The notes: generated from the sequence alone by a model not told the origin. 64,000 bases of DNA from Mesostigma viride (GCA_009746045.1 RPFO01000171.1:1-64000); one strand, 5' to 3'. Positions 41,724 to 51,955 are shown, numbered from the stretch's first letter. Translations and numbers: made by a program.

Positions 41724-42138
41724 GAATCGGATTTCTTTGAAAAGAGTTTCTCGAAGTGAGGCGGGGAATAAGGCCGCTCACGGGAGCCGCCTGGATGGTC
41801 GGCTGAACCGGGCGGGTTTGGCAGATGTAACCGGATTTGGCTAATGGCTGGCGACCTGGAATTGTTAGTAGGGGCAGTGGCCCTATTGTGCTACAATCTC
41901 GAAACAATCTTATGCTTAAAGTTTGACAGGGCCGGGTTTGTTGAACCGGTTTGTTGAATGATAATTAGAACCTTTCGGAAAGGGTATTTGATTGGTTGTT
42001 GTTTTTGTGGTACGGTAGGTGTCGCTACATTCTCAGGTTGGCGTGTTAAGTTAAGCTCGGTTGCTGATGTCAGCCCCGTGCTAGGGCAGTTTGACTACTT
42101 TGGCGGCGTAGTGACATTGTTGTGGTCTTTTTTCTTGT
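41724..42138. repeat. 415-bp direct repeat, left copy
   Basis: GAATCGGATTTC...TTTTTTCTTGT, apparently identical to 43144-43558. LTR-like in size but without TG...CA ends, flanking duplication or a primer site. Confidence 0.9.
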
Positions 42139-43143
42139 AAACGTTGGCTGAGCGCCGACGGCTGAGGCTATGGCGGTACAAGAAGTGCCTCACCAGCCTT
42201 GCGCTCAGCATGGGTGCGGGGCTAAAATTTGTTAACCAAATTTCCGGCATCCATGATCCCTGGCTGCTTAAGGCGGTTGGGATTCATGGCTGCCACTGGC
42301 CCGGAATTAATGTCCGGGTGATCGGGGTTTAAATGCGAAGCGGGGGCTGATGCATTATTTAATGGCTGGTTTGTTTGAAAGAAACGGCCAGCTGGCCGGG
42401 TTGGGCAAGGGCTAGCTTGCTTGATGGTTCCGTACCTGGGGATGCTTGCGCCTCGGGTTGGGCTGTCGGCAGGCTGGCCTGCCTTTGAGTTGTCTCGTAC
42501 CTGGAAATGCTTGCATTCCGGGTTGGGCTTGGCTTGAGGGCCGCCGCGGCTCGGGGGGTAAAAAATTTAAGTCACCGTTGTGGGACACGGAGCCTCGGCG
42601 CAGGAGGCAAGGGCTGAAAGCCAACTTGATTTCGTAATCAGTGGTATTTCCACTTTTTTGTACGGAAGGAGTGTTTATGTGCTCGGCACTAGGTTGGTTG
42701 CTCTTCAAAAAAGTTGTAAACTGGGCGTCGGCTGGAATCAGCGGCGCCAGTCAGCAGCTTTTGCTTTGACTTTGTGTTCCGCGACAGCACCCCTTAGCGG
42801 ACCAGAGAAGAGGTCGGCAACGAGGTCAGCGGGGGCCCCCGAGTGGGGTCAAAAATGCGAGCTGTGTCGATTGACAGTGCATGAATTTTTGTGCATTCAC
42901 AGTCGCTGGGAATTAAATCTGTTTTCTGGCAACGGAGAGCGCCCATCGCGACAGGACAGCTTTTGACGGGAAAGGAAATGGTGCTTCTTTAGCGGACCGG
43001 AGGGCCAGGAAGGGGAGGTTGGGTAATCGCGAGCCATGCCTAAGGAGTTCTTAATAGCGGTTCTGTAACCGCTACCTGTCTGTATGCATCTACTTATTGT
43101 TTTAACAAAGATGCTGGTGACTATGGTGAGCAAACGGGTGTAT
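42139..43143. other. 1-kb interval between the 415-bp direct repeats
   Basis: No convincing gene; the longest plus frame (42580-42966, 128 codons) matches nothing I know. It contains an imperfect ~62-bp duplication (CGTACCTGG...ATGCTTGC...GGGTTGGGCT, about 42430 and 42493). ACGGGTGTATG at 43133-43143 is the inverted complement of CATACACCCGT at 41636-41646. Confidence 0.5.
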
Positions 43144-43558
43144 GAATCGGATTTCTTTGAAAAGAGTTTCTCGAAGTGAGGCGGGGAATAAGGCCGCTCA
43201 CGGGAGCCGCCTGGATGGTCGGCTGAACCGGGCGGGTTTGGCAGATGTAACCGGATTTGGCTAATGGCTGGCGACCTGGAATTGTTAGTAGGGGCAGTGG
43301 CCCTATTGTGCTACAATCTCGAAACAATCTTATGCTTAAAGTTTGACAGGGCCGGGTTTGTTGAACCGGTTTGTTGAATGATAATTAGAACCTTTCGGAA
43401 AGGGTATTTGATTGGTTGTTGTTTTTGTGGTACGGTAGGTGTCGCTACATTCTCAGGTTGGCGTGTTAAGTTAAGCTCGGTTGCTGATGTCAGCCCCGTG
43501 CTAGGGCAGTTTGACTACTTTGGCGGCGTAGTGACATTGTTGTGGTCTTTTTTCTTGT
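43144..43558. repeat. 415-bp direct repeat, right copy
   Basis: Copy of 41724-42138. It is followed by CCCACCCACCCACCC and the 3' side of the DDE-like gene. Confidence 0.9.
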
Positions 43559-43646
43559 CCCACCCACCCACCCTCAAGAATGCCCACCCTCAGAATGCCC
43601 ATTTTAGTACCCAATCCGCACTTGGCACTTGTCCAGTTTCGTAAGT

Positions 43647-43660
43647 CCAACGGCCGTTGG
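43647..43660. repeat. Palindrome CCAACGGCCGTTGG (intron 3 of DDE-like gene)
   Basis: Perfect 14-bp palindrome downstream of the donor site that ends exon C. Confidence 0.9.
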
Positions 43661-43819
43661 CTTTGAGAAATTAAGATATGCGACATGCGCCATGCAGCCA
43701 AGCTAAAGTATAGGCTGATTGCCCTGTATGTAACATTAGTAAGGTGAACGACCGTCGACAAAAAAACACATGCGACATACAAACACCAATTTTACACAGT
43801 AATGTTTGGAATGACGTAC

Positions 43820-44488
43820 CGTAATTTCGGCGTCCACCTTCTTCGCAATTGTGAACCAGCCCTGTCGCGTGTTGTCCGGATGTCCTTCCCACTTGCCCTT
43901 CGTGACCTTTGCGACGCTCAGGTAGCACACGATTGCAGTTAAGGGTTCTCGGTCGTCTGGGTTCCAGAAGAAGCGTCGGGCGTCCGATCCGGAGGAGGAG
44001 CACCTCTCGAAGTATTTTACGTACATTACCCAGTTGCCTTTCTTAAAAACCTCGCCCCCCCCCCCTGTATGTTTGTTTAAACACTCATCCTTGTCGAGTT
44101 GGTGGGCGACTCGAACAACTTTCGCCAACCAGTACGGGTGGTCGGGCACATGGTCCTTGTGCCCCCTCTCAGATGCGACTGCGACGGCCTCCCCCTCCTG
44201 CAAACCACGCCCCAACTCGTTTCTTGCCGTTTGAACGTGGTTCAGGCGGGTTCCCGGATATCGCGTGGGGTTCCGCGACTTACTCGCCTGGAGTTTTACA
44301 GTCCACGACGAGCTGCTCCAATCGTTTGGGCATGTCGTCCACTTGCCCTCTCGGCACTCCGCACAACTGAAGCATGAAAAACGCCTGAGCTTTACCACCT
44401 CGACCCGCTCGCCCTTTTTGTCCAGTCGCCACTGGTGTGCCGTGGAGATATCTCGGATCGGGCCTCGCTCCTTACCGGACGTGAGAAT
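43820..44488 (-). CDS. DDE-transposase-like gene, exon C
   Basis: Minus-strand exon with acceptor TTGCAG before 44488 and donor GTACGT after 43820, phase 0 at both ends. It encodes about 223 residues. A Cys/Trp segment (FSCFSCAECREGKWTTC) is followed by an acidic-basic stretch and a WVMYVKYFE region. It continues exon B in frame after splicing. The C-terminal end is not established: a terminal exon would lie near or inside the 415-bp repeat, which may have disrupted it. The family role is unknown; the Cys pattern suggests metal binding. Confidence 0.65.
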
Positions 44489-44790
44489 CTGCAATTGTAA
44501 ATCCATGAAACAACATCACAGCACATTTCCCAACTCCAACGGCCGTTGGCACTCAACAATTATAAGATTTCCCAACTCCAACGGCCGTTGGCCCTTGGAA
44601 ACTTTATATAAGTACATTTCTCAACTCCAACGGCCGTTGGCACTCAACAATTATACGATTTTCCAGCTCCAACGGCCGTTGGCCTTATGAAACTTCAAAC
44701 TGCATCAAGGAAGCTGTCCTCTGTAAAGTGTAACCAGAGACAAATTATAGAACTGCACTTGACCACCAGAAAGCAACTGTCTTTACTTAC
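44489..44790 (-). other. Intron 2 with four palindromes
   Basis: 302-bp GT-AG intron (donor GTAAGT at 44790, acceptor TTGCAG at 44489). CCAACGGCCGTTGG occurs at 44536, 44578, 44627 and 44669, in a degenerate tandem repeat of 42-49 bp whose left flank is CAACT and whose right flank is alternately CACTCAACAATTATA or another sequence. Confidence 0.8.
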
Positions 44791-45546
44791 GTTATCGAGA
44801 AGAAATGCCCGTCGAACCACGTCCGATTGTGCCGATGGTCGACTCGAGTCTTTGCCGGTTCTCCAATCCCGGTTCAGGTAGGCCACCAGTGCCTCCACCG
44901 TATTCAGGTTCCGATTGTCCTCCTGCATCTGCGCTCTTTTGAGGATGCTTTTGACCGTCCCCCCCTCCCCGTCCGACTCCCCCTTCCCATGTCCTGCACA
45001 CGAGTAGTTCCACTCCAATGATTCCAAGTCGGGGTCGGCCTCGAGCAGGTCCGCAGCCATCGCCAACACATACCGGGATTGGAACTGCTCCTTACAGTTG
45101 TCGGACCAACTGATCCAGTTCCTCACCTCCACCCCCTCCTCCCTCAGCACGTTAAGGGTATTCTTCATCACGAACTCCAGGGTCTGGGCATTCCTCGGTA
45201 CGTCCTTCCCCATGTAATCGTGCTTCACCCTTTTGATTTCCAGCGATACGGGATCACGGTACATCACGATCACCGGCATCAGGACGTAACTACTTGGGTA
45301 CCAGTACTGCGCCTGCAACTGTTTCTGCAGGTGGTCCGAATAGTTCTCCGAGTAGTCCATCAGGACCACCACCGTTCCCAGCGGCATCACGTCAATGCAC
45401 TCCTTGTAAGCGTGGTGCTGCCAGGCCCATGTATGGACGTGAATGGCGAATTCCGGGAAGCGCGCCGTAATGAGTTCATGGAGCTCCGAGAGGGTTGACT
45501 TGATGAGTTTTTGCTGCAGGTTCATTTGCGGCGCCACATCCTCCTC
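44791..45546 (-). CDS. DDE-transposase-like gene, exon B (catalytic core)
   Basis: Minus-strand exon of 756 bp (252 residues), acceptor TTGCAG before 45546 and donor GTAAGT after 44791, phase 0. It carries the diagnostic motifs VVLMDYSENYS, WSDNCKEQFQSR and CAGHGKGESDGEGGTVK. Comparable D-Y-(S/A)-EN, SD-x5-QF and HGKG-x2-DG-x-GG-x-VK motifs occur in a large set of unnamed eukaryotic proteins that I take to be RNase H-fold, DDE transposase-like; the superfamily assignment is inference. No terminal inverted repeats were found around the gene, and its exon structure is intact apart from exon A's G-run, so it could be a transposase gene or a domesticated copy. Confidence 0.75.
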
Positions 45547-45779
45547 CTGCAACACAACACACCCGCGCACCATGGATTGACCGAAGAATGGAAGTCAGCA
45601 GCTGGGAATTTCCCAACGCCAACGGCCGTTGGAAGTATGAAAGTCTACATATATATATTCAACGATGCAAATATACATGCCCGCGCACCATGGATTGACC
45701 GAAGAATGGAAGTCAGCAGCTGGGAATTTCCCAACGCCAACGGCCGTTGGAAGTATGAAAGTCTACATATATATATTCA

Positions 45780-46383
45780 GCCGCTGGATCCCACGGGGAC
45801 TCACTACCTTGCCTGCATGGGGGGCCAACAGAATCAGAATTGGTATTTGTATTTGCACACTGTCCTCCTGACGGTGGTGCTCGCCATGATTCGGTCGGTT
45901 TTCCCCCACGCGAACATCCGGTCCGAGGATGCGGATGGCGCTGCCTTCTATTCCCCCAACCACCGGCCTGACATCGTGGTGCTGGACTTTGAGGGGGGTG
46001 GCCGGCATCTGCTTATTGACGTTTCGGTGGCGCGGCCCTTGGCTCTTAGCCACGTGGCTGGGGCCTCCCTCACGGCAGGTTACACGGCGGACCGGGCGGA
46101 GCGGGCCAAGCTCCTGGCCTACGGCGACGTCGGGCACCATCGTGTGGTGCCCTTTGTCCTGGAGGAGTTTGGGGCCATGGGGCCCCTGACCTCCGCCTTC
46201 TTCAAGGAGTGTTGCCGGCTCCGGGAGGACCGGCTGGACCTGGAGGGCCAGCGGGCCCCATGGTCGGCGCGGACCTGGACGTCATATTGGCGTCAGCGCT
46301 TGTCGGTGGCGCTGACTCGGGCCATGGCGGACATCATGCTCCGCCGTACGCGGGCTGATTTTGCGGTGCAGCAGGGCTATTAG
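45780..46383 (+). CDS. Restriction-like endonuclease domain of a non-LTR retroelement (partial)
   Basis: About 200 codons, open in from the insertion point to TAG at 46381-46383; the N-terminus (reverse transcriptase) is missing. Visible features are a GTHYLACMGG...HTVL Cys/His segment, then RPDIVVLDFEGGGRHLLID, a PD...D-x-D arrangement typical of restriction-like endonuclease tails, and VVPFVLEEFGAMGPL with a basic C-terminal helix. Such domains nick the target site during retrotransposition in R2/CRE/Hero-like groups. As a fragment it is presumably inactive. Confidence 0.7.
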
Positions 46384-46516
46384 GTTCCTCCCGTTAGGCG
46401 TTTCCATTGGTCTTATCGTAGTATAGAGCTTTGACATGGCTCTGTATATAGGTTTATAGCTGGGCGTTTGCTTTGGTTTGAGTGATTTCACTCTGCTGTA
46501 AGTAATTATATTTTTA
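45780..46516 (+). mobile_element. 5'-truncated non-LTR retroelement with 13-bp TSD
   Basis: Inserted in the duplicated intron copy between two ATATATATATTCA repeats (45767-45779 and 46517-46529). It carries only the 3' end of an element: a C-terminal endonuclease-like coding region, then ~130 bp of 3' untranslated AT-rich sequence. 5' truncation and a long target duplication are typical of target-primed insertion. Opposite orientation to the host gene, so it lies in an intron and need not disturb coding. Confidence 0.8.
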
Positions 46517-46552
46517 ATATATATATTCAACGATGCAAATATACATGCTTAC

Positions 46553-47718
46553 CGTCCCACGGGGCGCTGTGCCCTCCTTTATGAAGTCGAACCACGTGTA
46601 CTTCTTTGTCCACCCCTTCATCTGGTCCGTCACGATGAACTCGGAAATCCCACACTCGTTGCACGTCCCTTCCAAGCAGTTCATTGGGACGTTAACGAAC
46701 GGGCCGCCCGTCCTCCCCCCTCCTTGCCCCCCTCCCCCCTCTCAGCCCTGTGGCAGGTGAAACGTCGAACGAAATCATGGGCATTGTCAGGCACGGAAGG
46801 GATACCCTCCCTCTCCTCGATCTCCAGCGTGCTCTTCAACTCCTTGACGCCTTTGGCGAAGGCAGAGAGCAGAGACTCGAAGACGACGTGCTTTTCGCAT
46901 GCGCACAAGTCCCGGTCCTTCCACACGCCCTTTACGCACTTGGGCATGAACTCCACGAACTTCGTGTACCCCACCTTGTACCTTGTCCCGTCCGCAGTCG
47001 TCACGATACCTCCCTTGTACGGCGACGCGTCAGAACAGAACCGCTTGTAAATCGTTTCAAGCGAGTCCAAATAGTACCTTCCGCCCTGGGAGGAAATGAG
47101 GATCCTGGCGTTTCCCTTCCTTTCGAACTCATTGACCACGTCCTTATGGTTGGGAGACGCCCTCGTGTTTAGGTCTGACAACCAGTAACTCCCGACGATG
47201 TCTTTGACCTCCTCCGGAAACTTGTCCGACCGTAAAGCACGAGGGGGCGCCTTCAGGGCGGGAAGGTCGCCCCCCATCCTCATTCCCCTTGCGGTCTGGA
47301 TATCCTTGGGCGTGACGTGAAGCAGCCGCGCGAGAGTGCAATGCCCTTGATTGTTCATGCCGTCCTTTCCCAAGCACATTGACAGCACAGCGCACTTCGC
47401 GTTCCTGTGCTCATCCGACTTGCCCAATTCCTGGAAACCTTGCACGATATTAGCGACAACCTCCTGAGCGAAGGACTCCGACGCCTTTCTTTTCAGCGCA
47501 GGGCGGTACTGTTTCCCCATAACCTTCACAACCGCACCTGGCAGCCGCTCAAGCGCCCTCAAGCCTACTGCAGTTTTCGTGTTTTCAGTCTTGTGATTGT
47601 TGTCCTTCAGCAAGTATTCCATTGCGCTGGCCATGTCGAGGGCAAGTTGGTTGCCCTTGATCTCGACGTACTTGAGACTTAGGTCTTTGTTGTGCGCTTC
47701 ACCTGCATCCGCGCGCAT
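46553..47718 (-). CDS. DDE-transposase-like gene, exon A (N-terminal part)
   Basis: Minus-strand exon; the only in-frame ATG is at 47716-47718, but a good acceptor (GGATGCAG before 47704) suggests an upstream exon. About 345 residues are open, rich in Lys/Arg (QYRPALKRKASESF), with a DNA-binding-like helical region (LARLLHVTPKDIQTARGMRMG) at ~150-170 and Cys/His residues near the end. In the G-rich stretch 46700-46745 the frame changes by one base: the downstream frame resumes with Cys-rich NCLEGTCNECG and runs to the donor at 46553 in phase with exon B. This is either a frameshift mutation or a homopolymer sequencing error. Confidence 0.65.
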
Positions 47719-47784
47719 ACAGAATCCAGACGAAGTTTTGACTTTTTATCAAATTATTGCTTTCCAACAATTACCCAATTTGTA

Positions 47785-48415
47785 GGTCCCAACGGCCGTT
47801 GGACCCCTGAAAGTACGCCTGAAACACGCCAACACATGCATTTTCGACACCCAACGGCCGTTGGACCCCCGAAAGTGGGCCTGAAACACGCCAACACATG
47901 CATTTTCGACACCCAACGGCCGTTGGACCCCAGAAAGCGGGCCGAAAACACGCCAACACATGCATTTTCGACACCCAACGGCCGTTGGACCCCTGAAAGT
48001 GGGCCTGAAACACGCCAACACATGCATTTTCGACACCCAACGGCCGTTGGACCCCTGAAAGCGGGCCGAAAACACGCCAACACATGCATTTTCTACACCC
48101 AACGGCCGTTGGACCCCTGAAAGTGGGCCTGAAACACGCCCTTTACATGCATTTTCGACACCCAACGGCCGTTGGACCCCTGAAAGCGGGCCGAAAACAC
48201 GCCAACACATGCATTTTCGACGTCCAACGGCCGTTGGGCCCCTGAAAGCGGGCCGGAAACACGCTAACGCATGCATTTTAGACACCCAACGGCCGTTGGA
48301 CCCCTGAAAGCGGGCCGAAAACTCGCCAACACCTGCATTTTTTACACGCCAGGATGTGAATTTCCGAATCCCAACGCACTTTTTATAACCTTAACGACCG
48401 TTGGAACCCAGAAAT
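47785..48415. repeat. 62-bp minisatellite with CCAACGGCCGTTGG core
   Basis: Nine tandem units, palindrome starts at 47789, 47851, 47913, 47975, 48037, 48099, 48162, 48224 and 48286 (period 62, once 63), then a decayed unit to 48415 (AACGACCGTTGG). Unit: palindrome, ACCCCTGAAAGYGGGCC, GAAAACACGCCAACACATGC, ATTTTCGACACC. It abuts exon A on its upstream side, so it probably sits in the gene's first intron or promoter. Confidence 0.95.
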
Positions 48416-48832
48416 TCGACTGAAATGTTTCCATAACACACGTAACAACAAATTTGGTGGTCAACAACCCCGTAAATCCGTAACCCTGCACGCACCTCTT
48501 GCCGCCATAGCTCTTGTTCGCAGCAGGTGGGCCCTGAAGACGCCTTTTGGTCTTGCACCTGTTGGTTACAATTGCATGGCATACCAGCAATATATTGCAC
48601 ATAGCATTGTATTTCACACAATTATTATATTCATGCCACAAATAATAATAATAATTGTATTAAACATAGGGGGGCAGGTTGCATATTCGTTTCATTGCAG
48701 TCTAATATCAACATATTAAAAATTTCCATGCCCATAAACATTTTTGATATAGCTATTAGGTTGCTAATTATATTAAATCTTACCAGCCGTGTAGTGGTTT
48801 GCGGATTGCTTTATAGGCTTGCCACACCAACC
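48416..48832. other. Intergenic stretch, no gene supported
   Basis: A 99-codon minus frame (48342-48641) overlaps the array end and shows nothing familiar. The sequence becomes AT-rich (ATAATAATAATAATT near 48643). No RNA gene was found before the tRNA-like relic. Confidence 0.5.
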
Positions 48833-48837
48833 CAAAA

Positions 48838-48950
48838 AAAAATGTTACGACGGGAGTTGAACCCGGGCCTACTAGACGTGTTCACGAGGTACTACGAGGA
48901 TCAGCCAAGAATCTGTCCCGTACCGGTGTGGTTCACCAGTTCCGCACACT
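48838..48950 (-). repeat. tRNA-like / SINE-like relic
   Basis: Minus strand: A-box-like TGGCTGATCC (complement of 48898-48907), B-box-like GGTTCAACTCC (complement of 48853-48863) inside a CGGG/CCCG stem, then T9 (complement of 48833-48841), like a Pol III terminator. The acceptor stem does not close, so it is not a functional tRNA. It shares GTTCCGCACAC (48939-48949) with the foldback element at 63771. Confidence 0.4.
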
Positions 48951-49099
48951 AGCATGGTCTCCGCGTCGCGCTCGTTCATTAAATTTCGGAGAAATTTTGC
49001 CTGCTTATATACGTTTTTGAAGCCCCTCGGCGTCGCGCCGTGAAAAGCTTCCTCCGCCAGGCGTCCAATCAGGTAGCAGGAATGTGAAAAAATGGGCTC

Positions 49100-49330
49100 G
49101 AGCTGTGTGCAGCGCCGCGTCCATGTGGCGCCACACGGCGTCAGGAGTCGGCGTGGCGCCATATATGGCGCTGCGAATTCCCTACCGTGTGGTCTGCAGC
49201 GCCACGTCACAGTTGCGACTGCAAGTATTTTTCAGCGCGGCGCCGTCCCGGCGCCGCGCCATATCGTTTGGCGCGTAAATTTTTTTACCGCGCGCGGCGT
49301 CTTTTAGGCGCCGCGCCATTCCATTTGCGC
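49100..49330. other. GGCGCC-rich patch
   Basis: GGCGCC/GCGCCGCG recurs about ten times in 230 bp (e.g. GTGGCGCCACACGGCG, GGCGCCATATATGGCGC). Imperfect palindromic units; no gene. Function unknown. Confidence 0.55.
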
Positions 49331-49890
49331 GTCGGCATACCAGCACCAGGGAATTTGAATTGCAGGTGCTGCGTTGGCGCTTTCCAGCCCTCCTGGAAGA
49401 CCGACACCGTGGATGCACCTTGCACCCGAGCATCAACGGCGGGTATTCGCGACATCGGCCGAAAGTGACAACGATATTAGCAACCCGACAGCCATATTCG
49501 ACTGAGCAACGCCATTGTGTGCAGCCGAAGAGTGTGAAAAGAGGTGAGCAATGGCGGTGTATGTACATGGATGCTTTTGACAGATAGTTGTCCACAAGCA
49601 GCTCGATGACGGGGGAGTGTGAGATAGATAATTTCGTCGCTTTTTTGGTGTCGTGGTGCCGGTCGCTGACGGGGGAGTGTAAGTGTTTTTGTCGGTTCTC
49701 GTTTGGTTGCAGGGATTTGCGAGCAAGCCGAGACCATCGATTGGATTGGTAAGCCCCACTTGTTCATTTGTGTGAATCCAAGCATTATTGAAGCAGGCTG
49801 TCGCAAATGTTTTCGTTTCTGGGTTGCGCCATAGCTGCGTTGCTGGGTTGCTGGGTTTTCTTGCCATGGCAGCGCCGTATGATCTTTCCC
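49331..49890. other. Spacer with two TGACGGGGGAGTGT boxes
   Basis: No convincing gene. TGACGGGGGAGTGT occurs at 49607-49620 and 49667-49680; a purine run followed by TGT resembles a polypurine tract/LTR junction of a Copia element, possibly a relic. Confidence 0.4.
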
Positions 49891-49894
49891 CCGG

Positions 49895-50520
49895 CTCCCA
49901 TTCTTGGTTACTAACGTTGATGTTTTGCTGCTTCCTTTGGTGCTTGATCTGCCTTGGTGTCGTGCCTCCGTTTGGTGGCCGGTGGTCACGGGATGCACAA
50001 CAACGCTATCAGTTTTCTTCCACCCGCCGCCGCTGCCCCCGAAGGACAAGGATAAAAAAAAAGAAACATCTATAAAAAGGTACGACGCGTGGTGTGTTGC
50101 GTGCTTTTTTTCTTGGTTTTCTCGCTCCCTTGCAGCTCAGGTTTGCTGGCACATGTATTTATGCATGCCGGCACCACACCACATGTATTTATGCATGCCA
50201 GATAACACAGGCTGTGTGTCTGACTTTTTTTCGTCCCTGTCATATGCGGTCCGCCTCTCTTTTTTCGTGTTTTGTTTTTTGTTCGTATCTTCTACGGTAC
50301 AACGCGACATGTTCACGGCGTCATCTGCGCGGTGTCACTAGCTTCATTTTTGCCGGCACCGCCGCCCCCGGCCGGCCCCATAAAAAAAAAGAAACATCTA
50401 TAAAAAGGTACGACGCGTGGTGTGTTGCGTGCTTTTTTTCTTGGTTTTCTCGCTCCCTTGCAGCTCAGGTTTGCTGGCACATGTATTTATGCATGGCGGC
50501 ACCACACCACATGTATTTAT
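49895..50520 (+). repeat. Founder spacer and duplicated TATA-like segment before the 29-bp array
   Basis: Contains the first copy of the ~190-bp spacer (about 49897-50085), then a ~115-bp segment (AACATCTATAAAAAGGTACG, a T-rich/pyrimidine stretch, CTCCCTTGCAGCTCAGG) at about 50058-50167, duplicated at about 50387-50500. The first units of the 29-bp repeat (TATTTATGCATGCC) appear inside. Confidence 0.75.
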
Positions 50521-51090
50521 GCATGCCAGCACCCCACCACCTTTTTTCATGCATGCCAGCACCCCCCCTAGGTATTTATGCATGCCAGCACCCCCCCTCG
50601 GTATTTATGCATGCCAGCACCCCACCCTAGGTATTTATGCATGCCAGCACCCCCCCTAGGTATTTATGCATGCCAGCACCCCCCCTCGGTATTTATGCAT
50701 GCCAGCACCCCCCCTCGGTATTTATGCATGCCAGCACCCCACCCTAGGTATTTATGCATGCCAGCACCCCCCCTAGGTATTTATGCATGCCAGCACCCCC
50801 CCTCGGTATTTATGCATGCCAGCACCCCCCACATGTATTTATGCATGCCAGCACCCCCCCTCGGTATTTATGCATGCCAGCACCCCCCCGACGTATTAAT
50901 CCATGCCAGCACCCCCCCCTCGGTATTTATGCATGCCAGCACCCCCCACATGTATTTATGCATGCCAGCACCCCCCCTCGGTATTTATGCATGCCAGCAC
51001 CCCACCCGACGTATTAATGCATGCCAGCGACCCCCCTAGGTATTTATGCATGCCAGCACCCCACCCGACGTATTTATGCATGCCAGCACC

Positions 51091-51283
51091 CCCATTCTTG
51101 GTTAATAACGTCAACGTCCTTGCTGCTTCCTTTGGTGCTTGATCCGCCTTGGTGTCGTGCCTCCGTTTGGTGGCCGGTGGTCACGGGATGCACAAACGGG
51201 AACGCTATCAGTTTTCCTCCACCCGCCGCCGCTGCCCCAGGCCGGCTTAAAAATAAAAAAAGAAAAAAAGGTACGAATGGCAG
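51091..51283 (+). repeat. Array spacer copy 1
   Basis: CCCATTCTTGGTTAATAACG...AAAAAAAGGTACGAATGGCAG, also at 51956, 53249 and 54121; the founder-like copy is at 49897. Confidence 0.85.
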
Positions 51284-51955
51284 CCCCCCCCCTAGGTATT
51301 TATGCATGCCAGCACCCCCCCTAGGTATTTATGCATGCCAGCACCCCCCTAGGTATTTATGCATGCCAGCACCCCCCCTCGGTATTTATGCATGCCTGCA
51401 CCCCCCCTAGGTATTTATGCATGCCAGCACCCCCCCTCGGTATTTATGCATGCCAGCCCCCCCCCTAGGTATTTATGCATGCCAGCACCCCCCCTAGGTA
51501 TTTATGCATGCCAGCACCCCCCCTAGGTATTTATGCATGCCAGCCCCCCCCTAGGTATTTATGCATGCCAGCACCCCCCCTAGGTATTTATGCATGCCAG
51601 CACCCCACCCGACGTATTTATGCATGCCAGCGACCCCCCGACGTATTTATGCATGCCAGCCCCCCCCCTAGGTATTTATGCATGCCAGCACCCCCCCTAG
51701 GTATTTATGCATGCCAGCCCCCCCCCTCGGTATTTATGCATGCCAGCACCCCCCCTAGGTATTTATGCATGCCAGCACCCCCCCTAGGTATTTATGCATG
51801 CCAGCACCCCACCCGACGTATTTATGCATGCCAGCGACCCCCCCGACGTATTTATGCATGCCAGCCCCCCCCCTAGGTATTTATGCATGCCAGCACCCCC
51901 CACATGTATTTATGCATGCCAGCACCCCCCCTAGGTATTGATGCATGCCAGCACC

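Larger units (their letters stand above)
45547..46552 (-). other. Intron 1, enlarged by duplication and retroelement insertion
   Basis: Donor GTAAGC at 46552, acceptor at 45547. The original intron seems to have been ~140 bp with one palindrome. A 118-bp segment (45562-45679) is duplicated at 45680 onward, and the second copy is split by a 737-bp retroelement fragment. Palindromes at 45619-45632 and 45737-45750. Confidence 0.75.

Noticed and set aside
41724-43558. A standard LTR retrotransposon
   Set aside because: The 415-bp repeats lack TG...CA ends, primer site, polypurine tract and target duplication.
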